The notes: generated from the letters alone by a model not told the origin. Shown: positions 42,256 to 51,204, counted from the stretch's first letter. The stretch: DNA of 64,000 nucleotides from Hydrogenobacter sp. T-2 (GCF_033971325.1 NZ_CP117180.1:998041-1062040); one strand, 5' to 3'. Numbers and translations are program-made.

Positions 42256-42865
42256 AACCAAGGGTCTGAAGGAAAAGATTTACAAGAAAAACTCCTACCG
42301 CAGTATACAAGGTTGCCTTAAACCAAAAGTCCATGGGATAGACTCTCAAAAGCATGTCTTCGTCTCTAAAACGCCAGGAATAAGGGTCAAAGAAAAGGTT
42401 ATGAAAGGCAGTAAAAAGCCAATCGTAGTTAACCGCAGAAGCAATTAACACAAAGAGGACAAATACCTCAAGAAGAAGTCCTCCAAAGAACAAAACCTTT
42501 CCCATATCTTTTCTATTCTTTAGGCTAAAAAAGCCCAAAAGCCAAATAGGAAGAGTAATATACAAAAAGCCAAAGAAAAAACTCAATAGCCTTTTTACAT
42601 CCTCCATATGTTTTATCTCTCTTTCGTTAAAAAGTCCAGAGCTTTTAAACTCCTCCATGCCACTGTCTGAAAGAACAGACCTAAGCCCAAGTTTGGCTAT
42701 GCTTAGTCTTAGCTCATAGGGCATTGGGTCTGGTGGCAGGTCTACTCTTTTATATAGGAACTCCACAAAAAGGTCTGTAAAGGCAAGGCGAACTACAAGC
42801 AGTGTGAGGAGAATAGGAAAAAGGACTATGAGCAAAAGGCTCACAGCCCACTTCTTACTCGCCAT
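42230..42865 (-). CDS. DUF1461 (Lit-like) integral membrane protein
   Basis: The 211-residue protein with about four helices has the DUF1461 pattern: FNEREIKHMEDVKRLL after the first helix and FHNLFFDPYSWRFRDEDMLLRVYPMDFW near the end. In Firmicutes this family includes Lit, which moves an acyl chain within lipoproteins and needs conserved His residues; both His (HMEDV, FHNLFF) are present. Whether this homologue acts on lipoproteins is unknown. A TATACT ends 6 bases before the ATG, with no ribosome site. Confidence 0.82.
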   Translation of the reverse strand: MASKKWAVSLLLIVLFPILLTLLVVRLAFTDLFVEFLYKRVDLPPDPMPYELRLSIAKLGLRSVLSDSGMEEFKSSGLFNEREIKHMEDVKRLLSFFFGFLYITLPIWLLGFFSLKNRKDMGKVLFFGGLLLEVFVLFVLIASAVNYDWLFTAFHNLFFDPYSWRFRDEDMLLRVYPMDFWFKATLYTAVGVFLVNLFLQTLGFILWRRSS

Positions 42866-42879
42866 AGGTTAAGTATAAC

Positions 42880-43848
42880 CTACTTGTAGCCTCTTATTGT
42901 TGTAGGTCCCGCATGACAAGCTATGCAGGATTTTTCTGTGCCTATTACCCTCACAAGACCAAAGCTCTCTGCTATTTGCTGGTGTTTGGCGTGTATGCTC
43001 TCTATAGGTTTGAACCTTCTCACTTGTGGCACGTTTATGCCTTGATGGCACTGGTAGCAAGTAAGCATGGCTTCTTTCCAGAGGTTAACCGCCTTTTCTT
43101 TATCCTTTGCCTCAAGGGCTTTTGGAAGCTCATTGTAGAGGATGTTGTTTCTGTGTCTGACAACTGCCTTGAGGTCATCTCCCCACTGGGCTACCATCGG
43201 ACCTGCCAAAGCCATGTTCTTTCCACAGGCGGACAGCCCCATGGGGCTTCTTATGAGCCTTAGCCCTGCGTCAAACTCACCCTTTTCTATATACCCCCTT
43301 AGAGCTACAAAGGAGAAAAAGGTTCTGTATGCACCCGCTTTGAAGTTGAGCCTCACATCTGCAAGATACCTACCTGCCTGCATTATCTGTTCCTTGTTGG
43401 CACCACCTACGATTAGTATGTTTTTGCCATCTTTTTGCACCATCTTTATAGTGGGCTTTTCAAAACTCAAACCCACCTCTTTCACTATGTCATTGTTTAC
43501 TCCCACCACTATGAGATTTTGGTAGTTTATACTCTTTAGCCTTTGGTCGCTTACGAGAAGCTCTGGCATTTTAGATTGACGAACATCCTCTGCGGTAAAG
43601 CCTATGTCCTCCGTCCATTGTCCAAGATAGTAGGCTATCCTGCCAGCAAGGGCGACTACGTCAGGGTCTTCCTTTGAGCCATAGACCACAAGGGTGTTTG
43701 GGATAGTTGCATCCTTAATCACCGCAGGCGTGCCTGTCCAAACCTCTCCATAGGTTACATAGGGAAAGAGCCTATCCACAAAGGGTGGGTCAATCACTGG
43801 CTGTGCCAAGGAAACGCTAACTACACTAAGGACTAAAAGCCTTTTCAT
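42880..43848 (-). CDS. Exported dihaem c-type cytochrome with extra N-terminal domain
   Basis: A signal peptide (cleaved near SLAQ) is followed by an unusual domain (residues 20-190) with alternating strands: TLVVYGSKEDPDVVALAGRIAYYLG and NLIVVGVNNDIVKEVG, reminiscent of polysaccharide-binding or S-layer-type modules. The C-terminal third holds two CxxCH haem sites (CYQCH, CIACH) and Met/His residues as distal ligands. It is 322 residues long and likely periplasmic. An AGGAGG site precedes the ATG. Electron partner unknown. Confidence 0.85.
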   Translation of the reverse strand: MKRLLVLSVVSVSLAQPVIDPPFVDRLFPYVTYGEVWTGTPAVIKDATIPNTLVVYGSKEDPDVVALAGRIAYYLGQWTEDIGFTAEDVRQSKMPELLVSDQRLKSINYQNLIVVGVNNDIVKEVGLSFEKPTIKMVQKDGKNILIVGGANKEQIMQAGRYLADVRLNFKAGAYRTFFSFVALRGYIEKGEFDAGLRLIRSPMGLSACGKNMALAGPMVAQWGDDLKAVVRHRNNILYNELPKALEAKDKEKAVNLWKEAMLTCYQCHQGINVPQVRRFKPIESIHAKHQQIAESFGLVRVIGTEKSCIACHAGPTTIRGYK

Positions 43849-43967
43849 ACCTGTCCTCCTGTGCTTTTGAGAGGAAAATTTAAACTATGTAGGTGTAGCT
43901 AAGCTATAAAATTTGATTGCAATAAAGATTACGAATGCTTATTTAAGGATATCAGCACGTCTTTAAA

Positions 43968-44040
43968 TCGGGGTGAGGGGACTTGAACCCCTGACCTCCT
44001 GCTCCCGAAGCAGGCGCTCTGCCACCTGAGCCACACCCCG
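43968..44040 (-). tRNA. tRNA-Pro (anticodon CGG)
   Basis: The minus strand gives acceptor CGGGGTG/CACCCCG (the unusual C1-G72 pair of bacterial tRNA-Pro), D arm GCTC...GAGC, anticodon stem CCTGC/GCAGG with loop TTCGGGA and T arm AGGGG-TTCAAGT-CCCCT, with discriminator A. CCA is not encoded. Its first base directly follows the mtaD stop codon. Confidence 0.95.
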
Positions 44041-45336
44041 TCAGAATAGAATTTTACTCTTTAAAAAACCTTGTATTTTTTCCTTCCACTTGTTGGCAAC
44101 GAAGAGAACCTCTTCTTGGTCTATGGTTTTTAGCTCTCCCTTTTCCATCAAGACTTTTCCTTTGCATATGACCGTGTCTATGTCTGAGGACTTTGCGGAG
44201 TATACAAGCTGGGCAATGGGGTCATAAAGGGGTTGTAGATGAGGCTTGTTAGGGTCAAGGAGTATAAGGTCTGCGTCGTATCCTACCTCAACCCTTCCTG
44301 CTTTTATACCCACCGCTCTAAAGCCTTCTTCACTTGCTATTCTAAGGGCGGTTCTTGCATCCATTGCCTTTGCGTCAAGGTTTGCACCCTTTTGCAGTTT
44401 TGCCATAAGGCTTAACTCTTCAAGCATATCAAGGTTGTCATTGGAAGCTGGTCCGTCAGTGCCAAGACATACATGAATGCCTCTTCTTATGTAGTCGCTT
44501 ATGGGTGCTATACCAGAGGCGAGTTTTAGGTTGCTCTCAGGACAGTGCAAGACCTTTGCACCCTTCTCCTTTATCATTTCCCTTTCTTCCTCTGTGGTCC
44601 ATACTACATGAGCCATCAAAGTCTTGTCTGTAAGTAGACCGAGACTGTATAGGTGTTCCACAGGTCTTTTGCCAAACTTTTCTAAGGATGCGTCCACTTC
44701 TTGTTGGGTTTCCGCTACATGGATGTGAATGTATACTTCCTCTTCAAGGGCAAGCTGAAGGGTTTTTCTCAAGGTGTCTGGAGAGCAGGTGTAGACCGCA
44801 TGAGGACAAAGGGTTGGGAATATTAGCTCCTGTCCTTTGAAGTCTCTTATAAATTCTCTTGCCCTCTTTAGGTATTCCTCTTGAGTTTTTGCCACTCTTG
44901 TGGGAAAGTCAAGGATACCAAAACCAAGCCCTGCTCTTATTCCAGCCTTTTGGGCAACTTCCGCTATGCTCTCCTCAAAGAAATACATATCCATAAACAG
45001 GGTTGTCCCTGAGCGTATGGCTTCCGCAATTCCTATAAGTGCACCGTCCCTTACAAATTCTGGAGATACAAATTCACCTTCCAACACCCATATAACCTTC
45101 TGAAGCCAATCCATAAGGGGAAGGTCTGCACCCAGACCTCTCAGTAGGCTCATGGATATGTGCGTATGCATGTTAGCAAAGGAGGGATAGAGGACTTTAC
45201 CTTTTGCCTGTATAACATACTTTGCAGGAGACTGTATATCTTCGGAGATTTCCACTATCTTGCCATCTCTTACAGCCACATCCACATACTGGTTCTTCTC
45301 TGCTAAAAGGGCGGACTTAATTAGAAGGTCAAACAT
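44041..45336 (-). CDS. mtaD: 5-methylthioadenosine/S-adenosylhomocysteine deaminase-like amidohydrolase
   Basis: The 431-residue amidohydrolase has all expected metal and catalytic residues: HTHISMSLLRG, HAVYTCSPDTL, HIHVAETQQEVDAS, HVVWTTEEE and GTDGPASNDNLDMLEE. This is the MTA/SAH deaminase pattern (TrzA/AtzB branch), with salvage of methylthioadenosine the likely role. The ATG lies 7 bases after a TATAAT (45349-45344), with no ribosome site. The stop touches the tRNA-Pro gene. Confidence 0.9.
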   Translation of the reverse strand: MFDLLIKSALLAEKNQYVDVAVRDGKIVEISEDIQSPAKYVIQAKGKVLYPSFANMHTHISMSLLRGLGADLPLMDWLQKVIWVLEGEFVSPEFVRDGALIGIAEAIRSGTTLFMDMYFFEESIAEVAQKAGIRAGLGFGILDFPTRVAKTQEEYLKRAREFIRDFKGQELIFPTLCPHAVYTCSPDTLRKTLQLALEEEVYIHIHVAETQQEVDASLEKFGKRPVEHLYSLGLLTDKTLMAHVVWTTEEEREMIKEKGAKVLHCPESNLKLASGIAPISDYIRRGIHVCLGTDGPASNDNLDMLEELSLMAKLQKGANLDAKAMDARTALRIASEEGFRAVGIKAGRVEVGYDADLILLDPNKPHLQPLYDPIAQLVYSAKSSDIDTVICKGKVLMEKGELKTIDQEEVLFVANKWKEKIQGFLKSKILF

Positions 45337-45342
45337 GGCTTA

Positions 45343-45349
45343 TATTATA
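45343..45349. promoter_or_regulatory. Overlapping divergent -10 elements (mtaD / zinc-ribbon gene)
   Basis: The minus strand has TATAAT at 45349-45344, 7 bases before the mtaD ATG, and the plus strand has TATTAT at 45343-45348, 7 bases before the GTG at 45356. The two starts are only 19 bases apart, leaving no room for leaders or ribosome sites. Confidence 0.45.
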
Positions 45350-45355
45350 TTCTTT

Positions 45356-46063
45356 GTGAAGGCGGACATACTTAAAAAAATGCTAAGGCTTCAACAAGTA
45401 GAGCTTGAAATACTAAGGGTGCAAAGTGCTCTCAAAAAGGTTCTATCTCAGATATCAGAAGTGAGCGGGAAGATAGAAGAGCTGAAAAGGCAAAGAGAAG
45501 GTGTGGAAAAAAGCATAGAGGGTCTAAAGGCGGAGATAAAGAGGCATAGAGAAGCCATCCAAGAGTGTAAGGAGGGTGCGAAAAGGGCAGAAGAGAGACT
45601 AAGCTTAGTCAAAAAGGCAGAAGAGTACAAAGCACTCCTTAGGGAAAAGGCAAGACACGAAGATTGTGTTATAAAGCTCACCAAAAGCCTAAAAGAGCTT
45701 GAAGAAAAACTAAAAAAACTCCAGAAAGAAAGGGAAGATAAAAAACTCGTAAGAGAGCTACAGGATTTAGAAGAAGAGCTTTCGGACTTGAGATATTCCC
45801 AATCAAGGCTCACGAACAAGTTAGATGAGTTAACAAAGGAATTTCAAAAAATAAAGGAGAGCACAGAGCCAGACGTGGTCCAAGAATACGAGGTCCTAAA
45901 GAAAAAACACGGCTTGCCAATAATACTTCCCATTGACTCCTTTGGTGCTTGCACCCACTGTGGGACAAAACTACCATCCGCTCTTTACTCAAGGCTAATC
46001 AAGGGAGAAGTGGCAGTTTGTCCAAGCTGTGGAAGGCTTGTATATTATGAAGAGGAAACTTGA
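45356..46063 (+). CDS. Coiled-coil protein with C-terminal C4 zinc ribbon (DUF164 type)
   Basis: Residues 10-190 of about 235 form a long coiled coil (LQQVELEILRVQSALKKV and following heptads) and the end carries a zinc ribbon, CTHCGTKLP...CPSCGRLVYY. This matches the DUF164/CT398 family, proposed to act with nucleic acids or secretion machinery; function unsettled. The start is uncertain: candidates are ATG 45335, GTG 45356 (chosen, 7 bases after a TATTAT) and ATG 45380. Its 3' end overlaps rodA by 17 bases. Confidence 0.8.
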   Translation: MKADILKKMLRLQQVELEILRVQSALKKVLSQISEVSGKIEELKRQREGVEKSIEGLKAEIKRHREAIQECKEGAKRAEERLSLVKKAEEYKALLREKARHEDCVIKLTKSLKELEEKLKKLQKEREDKKLVRELQDLEEELSDLRYSQSRLTNKLDELTKEFQKIKESTEPDVVQEYEVLKKKHGLPIILPIDSFGACTHCGTKLPSALYSRLIKGEVAVCPSCGRLVYYEEET

Positions 46064-47156
46064 AGATATCCTAAGGAGCTACGACCCATACCTCTTGGTA
46101 GCCCTTTTCCTCCTTTGCCTAATAGGACTTTTAGGCATATACAGTGCCACATACAGAGGAGGTCCTTCTCCACTTTTTATAAAGCAAAGCCTTTATTTTG
46201 TAGCTGGTTTGTTGGTGATTTTTATCTTCTCAAGAATAAACTTTAGAACCATTTACGATACTGCACCTGCGATATATTTCCTCAATCTTTTTCTTCTCAT
46301 TCTCGTGCCAATTTTAGGTAAAACGGTATATGGAGCAAAAAGGTGGATTGACCTTGGTCCTGTTAGCATACAACCTTCAGAGTTTATGAAGTTTTCCCTT
46401 TTGCTTTTTGCTTTATACACGCTCAGTTATATGAAAAAACTCATAAGTAAGGAAGGTCTTATACTTCTTATGGCTTTTTCCATGCCTGCGGTTTTAACAC
46501 TAAAACAACCAGACCTTGGCACTGCGGTAATATATGGTGTGATAGTAATTCTCCTCCTATTTCTAAAAGGGCTTAGTCTTAGATACTTTATAATCGCTGG
46601 CATCTTGTTGATTTTTATGTCTCCAATTTTCTGGCACTTTCTAAAAGACTATCAGAAAGCTCGCATACTTGCGGTTCTTGACCCATACCAAGATTATCAT
46701 GGTAGTGGCTATCAGCTAATCCAGTCTGTTATAGCAATAGGTTCTGGTGGCTTTCTGGGAAAGGGCTTTTTGCAGGGCACACAGGCACATCTTCTCTTTC
46801 TTCCAGAAAAGCACACAGACTTTATATTCTCCGTTATAGCGGAGGAGTTGGGCTTTATAGCTGGATTTTTACTTTTGGCTTCCCTCCTCGTTATATTTTA
46901 TAGGCTGGTTTACCATGCCATAGACAACCCTCATCCTACAGAAAGGTTGTATCTTGGGGCTTTTGCTGGACTTTGGCTCTTTCAGACTGGGGTAAACCTT
47001 CTCATGACTATGGGATTAACTCCTGTTGTAGGCGTGCCTCTACCCTTTGTAAGCTATGGTGGTAGTAGTATACTCACCTTTTCTCTGTTTATGGGTGTAG
47101 CCTTCTCCATTATTAGAGAGAATAAAAACAGACCCATAAGGTTTGAGCATGGTTAA
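46047..47156 (+). CDS. rodA: RodA-type peptidoglycan polymerase (SEDS family)
   Basis: The 369-residue protein with ten helices shows the SEDS features: GAKRWIDLGPVSIQPSEFMK, KQPDLGTAVIYG, LDPYQDYHGSGYQLIQSVIAIGSGGFLGKGFLQG, FLPEKHTDFIFSVIAEELGF, and PLPFVSYGGSSILTFS. Lengthwise glycan polymerase for rod shape is more likely than FtsW because of the GYQLIQSVIAIGSGG variant, though the two are hard to separate. The ATG at 46047 lies within the end of the zinc-ribbon gene. Confidence 0.9.
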   Translation: MKRKLEDILRSYDPYLLVALFLLCLIGLLGIYSATYRGGPSPLFIKQSLYFVAGLLVIFIFSRINFRTIYDTAPAIYFLNLFLLILVPILGKTVYGAKRWIDLGPVSIQPSEFMKFSLLLFALYTLSYMKKLISKEGLILLMAFSMPAVLTLKQPDLGTAVIYGVIVILLLFLKGLSLRYFIIAGILLIFMSPIFWHFLKDYQKARILAVLDPYQDYHGSGYQLIQSVIAIGSGGFLGKGFLQGTQAHLLFLPEKHTDFIFSVIAEELGFIAGFLLLASLLVIFYRLVYHAIDNPHPTERLYLGAFAGLWLFQTGVNLLMTMGLTPVVGVPLPFVSYGGSSILTFSLFMGVAFSIIRENKNRPIRFEHG

Positions 47157-48252
47157 GGCTCTATACTTTCACATTCCCTTTTGCTCTCATAAGTGTACTT
47201 ACTGCGACTTTGTTTCTGTAGTAGAGCCTGTGGTAGAACCAAAGGAGTATATGCGCTTTCTTTTAAAGGAGCTTGAGCTATACAAAGATTTGAGCATAAA
47301 AGCTCAAACCCTCTACTTTGGAGGTGGAACGCCTTCCCTTATAGAGCCAGGGGTTTATGAGGTATTCCTTGAGCGACTTAGCAGTTTCTTGGACATATCT
47401 TCTGTAGAGGAAATTACCCTTGAATGTAATCCAGAAAACTACTCCTATGAAGACTATAAAAGGCTAAGGCGGTTGGGTTTTAACAGAATAAGCATTGGAG
47501 TGCAGAGTCTAAGAGAGGAGGGTTTAAAGGTTCTTGGTAGGCTTCACTCTGTAGAAGACTCTATTAGGGCAGTTGAGCTTGCACACAAGGCTGGTTTTGA
47601 AAACATAAACATAGACCTCATATATGGCTATCAGGGACAAAGCCTAAAAGACCTACAGCATGAGCTAAAAGCCCTAAAAGACTTACCTATAAGCCACGTA
47701 TCCTTTTATCTCCTAACACCCTATGAGGATACTCAATTTGGCTTTCTGTATCAAAGAGGACTCCTTGAGCTTCCGGATGACCACATTATAGCGGATATGT
47801 ATGAGCTTATATGTGAAAATCTTGAGGATATGGGCTTTTTGCAGTATGAGGTCTCCAACTTTGCCCTCCCTGGGTATGAATGCAAGCACAACATGGTCTA
47901 CTGGACTCATGAAGAGTTTTTAGGTCTTGGTGTGTCCGCATGGAGTTTTGTAGAAAGGGTAAGGTTTGGAAATACGAAAAACCTTAGGTTTTATGTAGAA
48001 AGAGTTAGAGGGGGTCAAAAGCCAGTGGAGTATGAAGAAAGGCTTGAAGGTATAGACCTACTTTATGACTACCTTTTTACCGCACTTAGAACCACAAGAG
48101 GTGTGGAAAAAGAAATTTTGTCTGAGCTACCTCAAGGTCTTGAAGAGTTCTTTTTAGAAGAAGGGCAGAGGCTAAGATTAAACAGAAGGGGTATGCTTCT
48201 CATTAACGAGGTGTTGTGGAGGCTCAGAAAGGTTATATTATTAAAGACATGA
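47149..48252 (+). CDS. hemW: HemW-like radical SAM protein
   Basis: The 367-residue protein has the radical SAM motif CSHKCTYCDF in FHIPFCSHKCTYCDF, then TLYFGGGTPSLIE, ITLECNPE, RISIGVQSL and INIDLIYGYQ, the HemN/HemW family order. At this length, and without the HemN N-terminal extension, it is HemW, a haem chaperone, rather than coproporphyrinogen oxidase. The ATG at 47149 overlaps the rodA stop. Confidence 0.9.
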   Translation: MVKALYFHIPFCSHKCTYCDFVSVVEPVVEPKEYMRFLLKELELYKDLSIKAQTLYFGGGTPSLIEPGVYEVFLERLSSFLDISSVEEITLECNPENYSYEDYKRLRRLGFNRISIGVQSLREEGLKVLGRLHSVEDSIRAVELAHKAGFENINIDLIYGYQGQSLKDLQHELKALKDLPISHVSFYLLTPYEDTQFGFLYQRGLLELPDDHIIADMYELICENLEDMGFLQYEVSNFALPGYECKHNMVYWTHEEFLGLGVSAWSFVERVRFGNTKNLRFYVERVRGGQKPVEYEERLEGIDLLYDYLFTALRTTRGVEKEILSELPQGLEEFFLEEGQRLRLNRRGMLLINEVLWRLRKVILLKT

Positions 48253-49508
48253 AGGTTTTTGTCGTCCTCCTTGCCTTTTTCTTTCTTGGTTGTGCGGACG
48301 TATCTGCAAGAAGAACCTTTCTAAACCTCTTGCCTGAGAACAAGGAAATAGAGATAGGTAAGGCTTACGTTCCTTACGCTATTGAGGAGTTTGACGGTCT
48401 ATATCCAGATAGGGAAGTGCAGGAGTATGTAAGAAGTGTGGGGATGAGATTAGTCAAACACACAGAGAGAAAAGTGCCTTACGAGTTTTATGTGGTTAAC
48501 TCCTCTCAGATAAACGCCTTTGCCCTTCCTGGTGGTCCTGTTATGATAACTAGGGGGCTTTTGCTGAGGTTAAACTCTGAAGGTGAGCTTGCGAGCGTCT
48601 TGGGACACGAATTGGGTCATATAAACGCAAGGCATCATGCGAGGTTTCTTGAAAAGCAGTTTGGCTTAAGCTTGCTCCTCAATATAGGTGCTCTATTCGT
48701 GGCTGAGAAACCCTATGGACAAGCTTTGCTTCAATTTGGACAGGTAGGTGCTGGTCTTTTGAGCCTGAAGTTTAGCAGAGACCAGGAAAGGGAAGCTGAC
48801 CAACTTGGCATCCTATACACTTACAGAGCGGGTTATGACCCAAATAGTATCATAGGCGTCTTTGAAATGTTCAAATCTATGGAAAGGGGTGGTAGACCTC
48901 CAGAGTGGCTCTCCACACACCCTCTTCCAGAAACCAGAATAGCGGAAGCCAAAGCACAAATACAGAGACTGAGACCTCAGGGAGCTCTTGTGCAAGACAC
49001 AGAAGATTTCCATAGGGTGAAAGAAAGGCTCAAGAGAACGCAACCCTCCTTTGAAGAGTTTGAAAAGGGTAAGAAAGCCTTCGCTAACAATAACCTAAGG
49101 CTCGCTCTTGAGCATTTCCAAAGAGCGGTAGAGTTATACCCAGAAAACTACATGGCAAGAGCATATATGGCTTATGTGCTCGCCAGAGATCAAAGACTTG
49201 ATGAGGCGGAAGGGCACTCAAGAAGGGCTCTGGATACGATGCCAGATGTTTTTCTTACCAACTATGTGTATGGTTATGTGAAGTTTTTGCGTGGAGATTA
49301 TCAGGGATCTCTAAGATATCTCCAGAAGGCAAACAATCTTATACCAGACCATGCAAGCACGCATTACTATTTGGGTAGAAACTACGAAATTTTGGGACAA
49401 AGGTCAAAAGCCATAGAACACTACAGAACCGCTCTTGAGCTATCTCAAGGAAAAGCGGAATGGGCATCGGATGCCAGAGAAAGGCTAAGAAGACTCGGTG
49501 GGATGTGA
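48249..49508 (+). CDS. M48 metalloprotease lipoprotein with TPR domain (BepA-like)
   Basis: The 419-residue protein has a lipobox (FFFLGC, residues 10-16), an M48 catalytic domain with HELGHINARHH and the downstream metal Glu in READQLG, and a C-terminal TPR region (residues 270-415). This is the layout of BepA/YfgC, which monitors outer-membrane protein assembly and degrades stalled ones. The ATG at 48249 overlaps the hemW stop (ATGA) and places the lipobox correctly. Confidence 0.92.
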   Translation: MKVFVVLLAFFFLGCADVSARRTFLNLLPENKEIEIGKAYVPYAIEEFDGLYPDREVQEYVRSVGMRLVKHTERKVPYEFYVVNSSQINAFALPGGPVMITRGLLLRLNSEGELASVLGHELGHINARHHARFLEKQFGLSLLLNIGALFVAEKPYGQALLQFGQVGAGLLSLKFSRDQEREADQLGILYTYRAGYDPNSIIGVFEMFKSMERGGRPPEWLSTHPLPETRIAEAKAQIQRLRPQGALVQDTEDFHRVKERLKRTQPSFEEFEKGKKAFANNNLRLALEHFQRAVELYPENYMARAYMAYVLARDQRLDEAEGHSRRALDTMPDVFLTNYVYGYVKFLRGDYQGSLRYLQKANNLIPDHASTHYYLGRNYEILGQRSKAIEHYRTALELSQGKAEWASDARERLRRLGGM

Positions 49509-49520
49509 TAGAATTTTCCT

Positions 49521-50651
49521 ATGGATATTCTTATGTGTGTTGGACGGGCGGGGTTAAAGTCGGGGGGAAAACCTGACCTCCTTGTAGTATTGCTTCCTCA
49601 AACTTGCACTGCCTCTTTCCTTTTTACAAAAAATCACTTCAAATCCGCAAGCGTTCTTTACTCTCAAAGGGTTTTTAAGGGAAAAGTGAGGGCGATGGTG
49701 ATAAACAGTGGAAACGCCAACTGTGGAGTGGGCAAGGAGGGGCTAATTCATGCGGAGCTTATGGCAAAAAGAGTAGCGGAAAGGTTGGACCTTGAAGAGG
49801 ATGAGGTCTTGGTTTTTTCCACAGGCGTCATAGGAAAGCCTATGCCTATAGTTGATGTCTTGAATGCCATAGACTCTGCCTGCGGACTTCTTGAACCCCT
49901 TGACCTAAAAAGGGCGAGCGAAGTAATCTCAACCACCGATAACTTTCCCAAGTATGACTTTGTAAAAAAGGGTAAACTTGAAGCCTTTGGTTTTGCGAAG
50001 GGGGCAGGCATGATACATCCCAACATGGGGACTATGCTTGCCTTTGTGTTTACCAACGCAGACCTCAGGGAGGATACAATAGAGAAACTTCATAGGGATA
50101 TAAACGAAAGGACCTTTAACTCTATTAGCGTAGATGGTTGTATGAGCACCAACGATAGCTTTGGACTTATAAGCCTTGGTCTCATAAAGGAAGACTTGCA
50201 AGTGGTTAGCCAGGCAGTAGAAGAGGTTTCACTAAATCTCGCCAAAAAGATAGTCCAAGACGGTGAGGGTGCCACCAGGGTTATAAAGGTTCATGTAAAA
50301 AACGCCTCCATACAGCTCAAGGCAAGGCTTATTGCTCAGGCGATAGCCACTTCAAACCTTGTGAAAACGGCGGTGTTTGGTAAAGACCCAAACTGGGGAA
50401 GGATAGTAGCTTCCGCAGGTTCTACGCCCTTTCCTATAGACCAGTTTAAGCTAAGGGTCTACATAGGAGGGCATCTCCTATACGACGGAAGGGTTCATCC
50501 AAAGGCGGTGGAAAAGGCAAAGAAGTATCTTGAGGAATCTCAGGAGGTGGAAATAACCCTTGACCTTATGGAAGGAAAGGAAAGCTGGACCTACTATAGC
50601 TCAGACCTTACCTACGATTATGTAAGGATAAATGCGGAATACACCACTTGA
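49521..50651 (+). CDS. argJ: Glutamate N-acetyltransferase / ornithine acetyltransferase
   Basis: ArgJ recycles the acetyl group in arginine synthesis. The 376-residue chain has AMVINSGNANCGVG, STGVIGKPMPI, GAGMIHPNMGTMLAFV (self-cleavage before the Thr), DGEGATRVIKV and KTAVFGKDPNWGRI. It should split into alpha and beta chains at Thr around residue 172. There is no ribosome site; TAGAAT (49509-49514), preceded by TG as an extended -10, ends 6 bases before the ATG. Confidence 0.95.
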   Translation: MDILMCVGRAGLKSGGKPDLLVVLLPQTCTASFLFTKNHFKSASVLYSQRVFKGKVRAMVINSGNANCGVGKEGLIHAELMAKRVAERLDLEEDEVLVFSTGVIGKPMPIVDVLNAIDSACGLLEPLDLKRASEVISTTDNFPKYDFVKKGKLEAFGFAKGAGMIHPNMGTMLAFVFTNADLREDTIEKLHRDINERTFNSISVDGCMSTNDSFGLISLGLIKEDLQVVSQAVEEVSLNLAKKIVQDGEGATRVIKVHVKNASIQLKARLIAQAIATSNLVKTAVFGKDPNWGRIVASAGSTPFPIDQFKLRVYIGGHLLYDGRVHPKAVEKAKKYLEESQEVEITLDLMEGKESWTYYSSDLTYDYVRINAEYTT

Positions 50652-50660
50652 AAAGTGGTG
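50642..50660. other. Inverted repeat at the end of argJ
   Basis: CACCACTT and AAGTGGTG form an 8-pair hairpin with a GAA loop, covering the argJ stop. The following sequence (ACAGTCTATTAGATTTTTT) has a T run 14 bases further, too far for a standard terminator. It may stabilise the argJ 3' end. Confidence 0.4.
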
Positions 50661-50682
50661 ACAGTCTATTAGATTTTTTATC

Positions 50683-51201
50683 ATGTTTAAGTTTCTCCCC
50701 TATGTGCTTGCAGGCTTTCTAATCTCTATGCTGTTGATTTTTGGACTCAGGCAAAAGCAGGAAGAGGTCCTACAGAACTCCTATAGACCACCGGTGGAAC
50801 AGAGCTTATCAGATTTTACCTTTAAAACCCTTGATGGAAGAGAGTTAAGACTATCTGAACTTCACGGGAAGGTAGTCCTTGTAAACTTCTGGGCAACATG
50901 GTGTCCACCTTGCAAAGAAGAAATGCCTATCTTTGAGAGAGAATACAAGAGGTGTAAAGACAAGGGCTTTGAAATACTCGCAGTAAACATGGATAGCTCG
51001 GAGAGCAACCTGCAAAAGTTTTTAAAGGAAAACAGATATTCCTTTAGCATAGTCCGACCCTCAAAAGACCTTGAAAAGGAACTAAAGCTCATGGGCTTTC
51101 CCACCTCATACCTTCTTGATAGAGAGGGCAATATATATCGTATAAGGCTTGGAGTTTACAGGGAATTAGAAGAAGACCTCAAAAAGCTCCTTGGGTGCTA
51201 G
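50683..51201 (+). CDS. TlpA/ResA-type membrane-anchored thioredoxin
   Basis: The 172-residue protein has an N-terminal anchor (residues 4-22) and a thioredoxin fold facing the periplasm with WATWCPPCKEEM and the cis-Pro segment GFPTSYLLDREG. TlpA/ResA proteins reduce apocytochrome c cysteines before haem attachment, which fits a genome with exported c-type cytochromes. A TAGATT ends 7 bases before the ATG, without a ribosome site. Confidence 0.88.
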   Translation: MFKFLPYVLAGFLISMLLIFGLRQKQEEVLQNSYRPPVEQSLSDFTFKTLDGRELRLSELHGKVVLVNFWATWCPPCKEEMPIFEREYKRCKDKGFEILAVNMDSSESNLQKFLKENRYSFSIVRPSKDLEKELKLMGFPTSYLLDREGNIYRIRLGVYRELEEDLKKLLGC

Positions 51202-51204
51202 TTG

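Noticed and set aside
47149-48252. Oxygen-independent coproporphyrinogen III oxidase (HemN)
   Set aside because: The length and N-terminus fit HemW; HemN is about 450 residues with an N-terminal extension.
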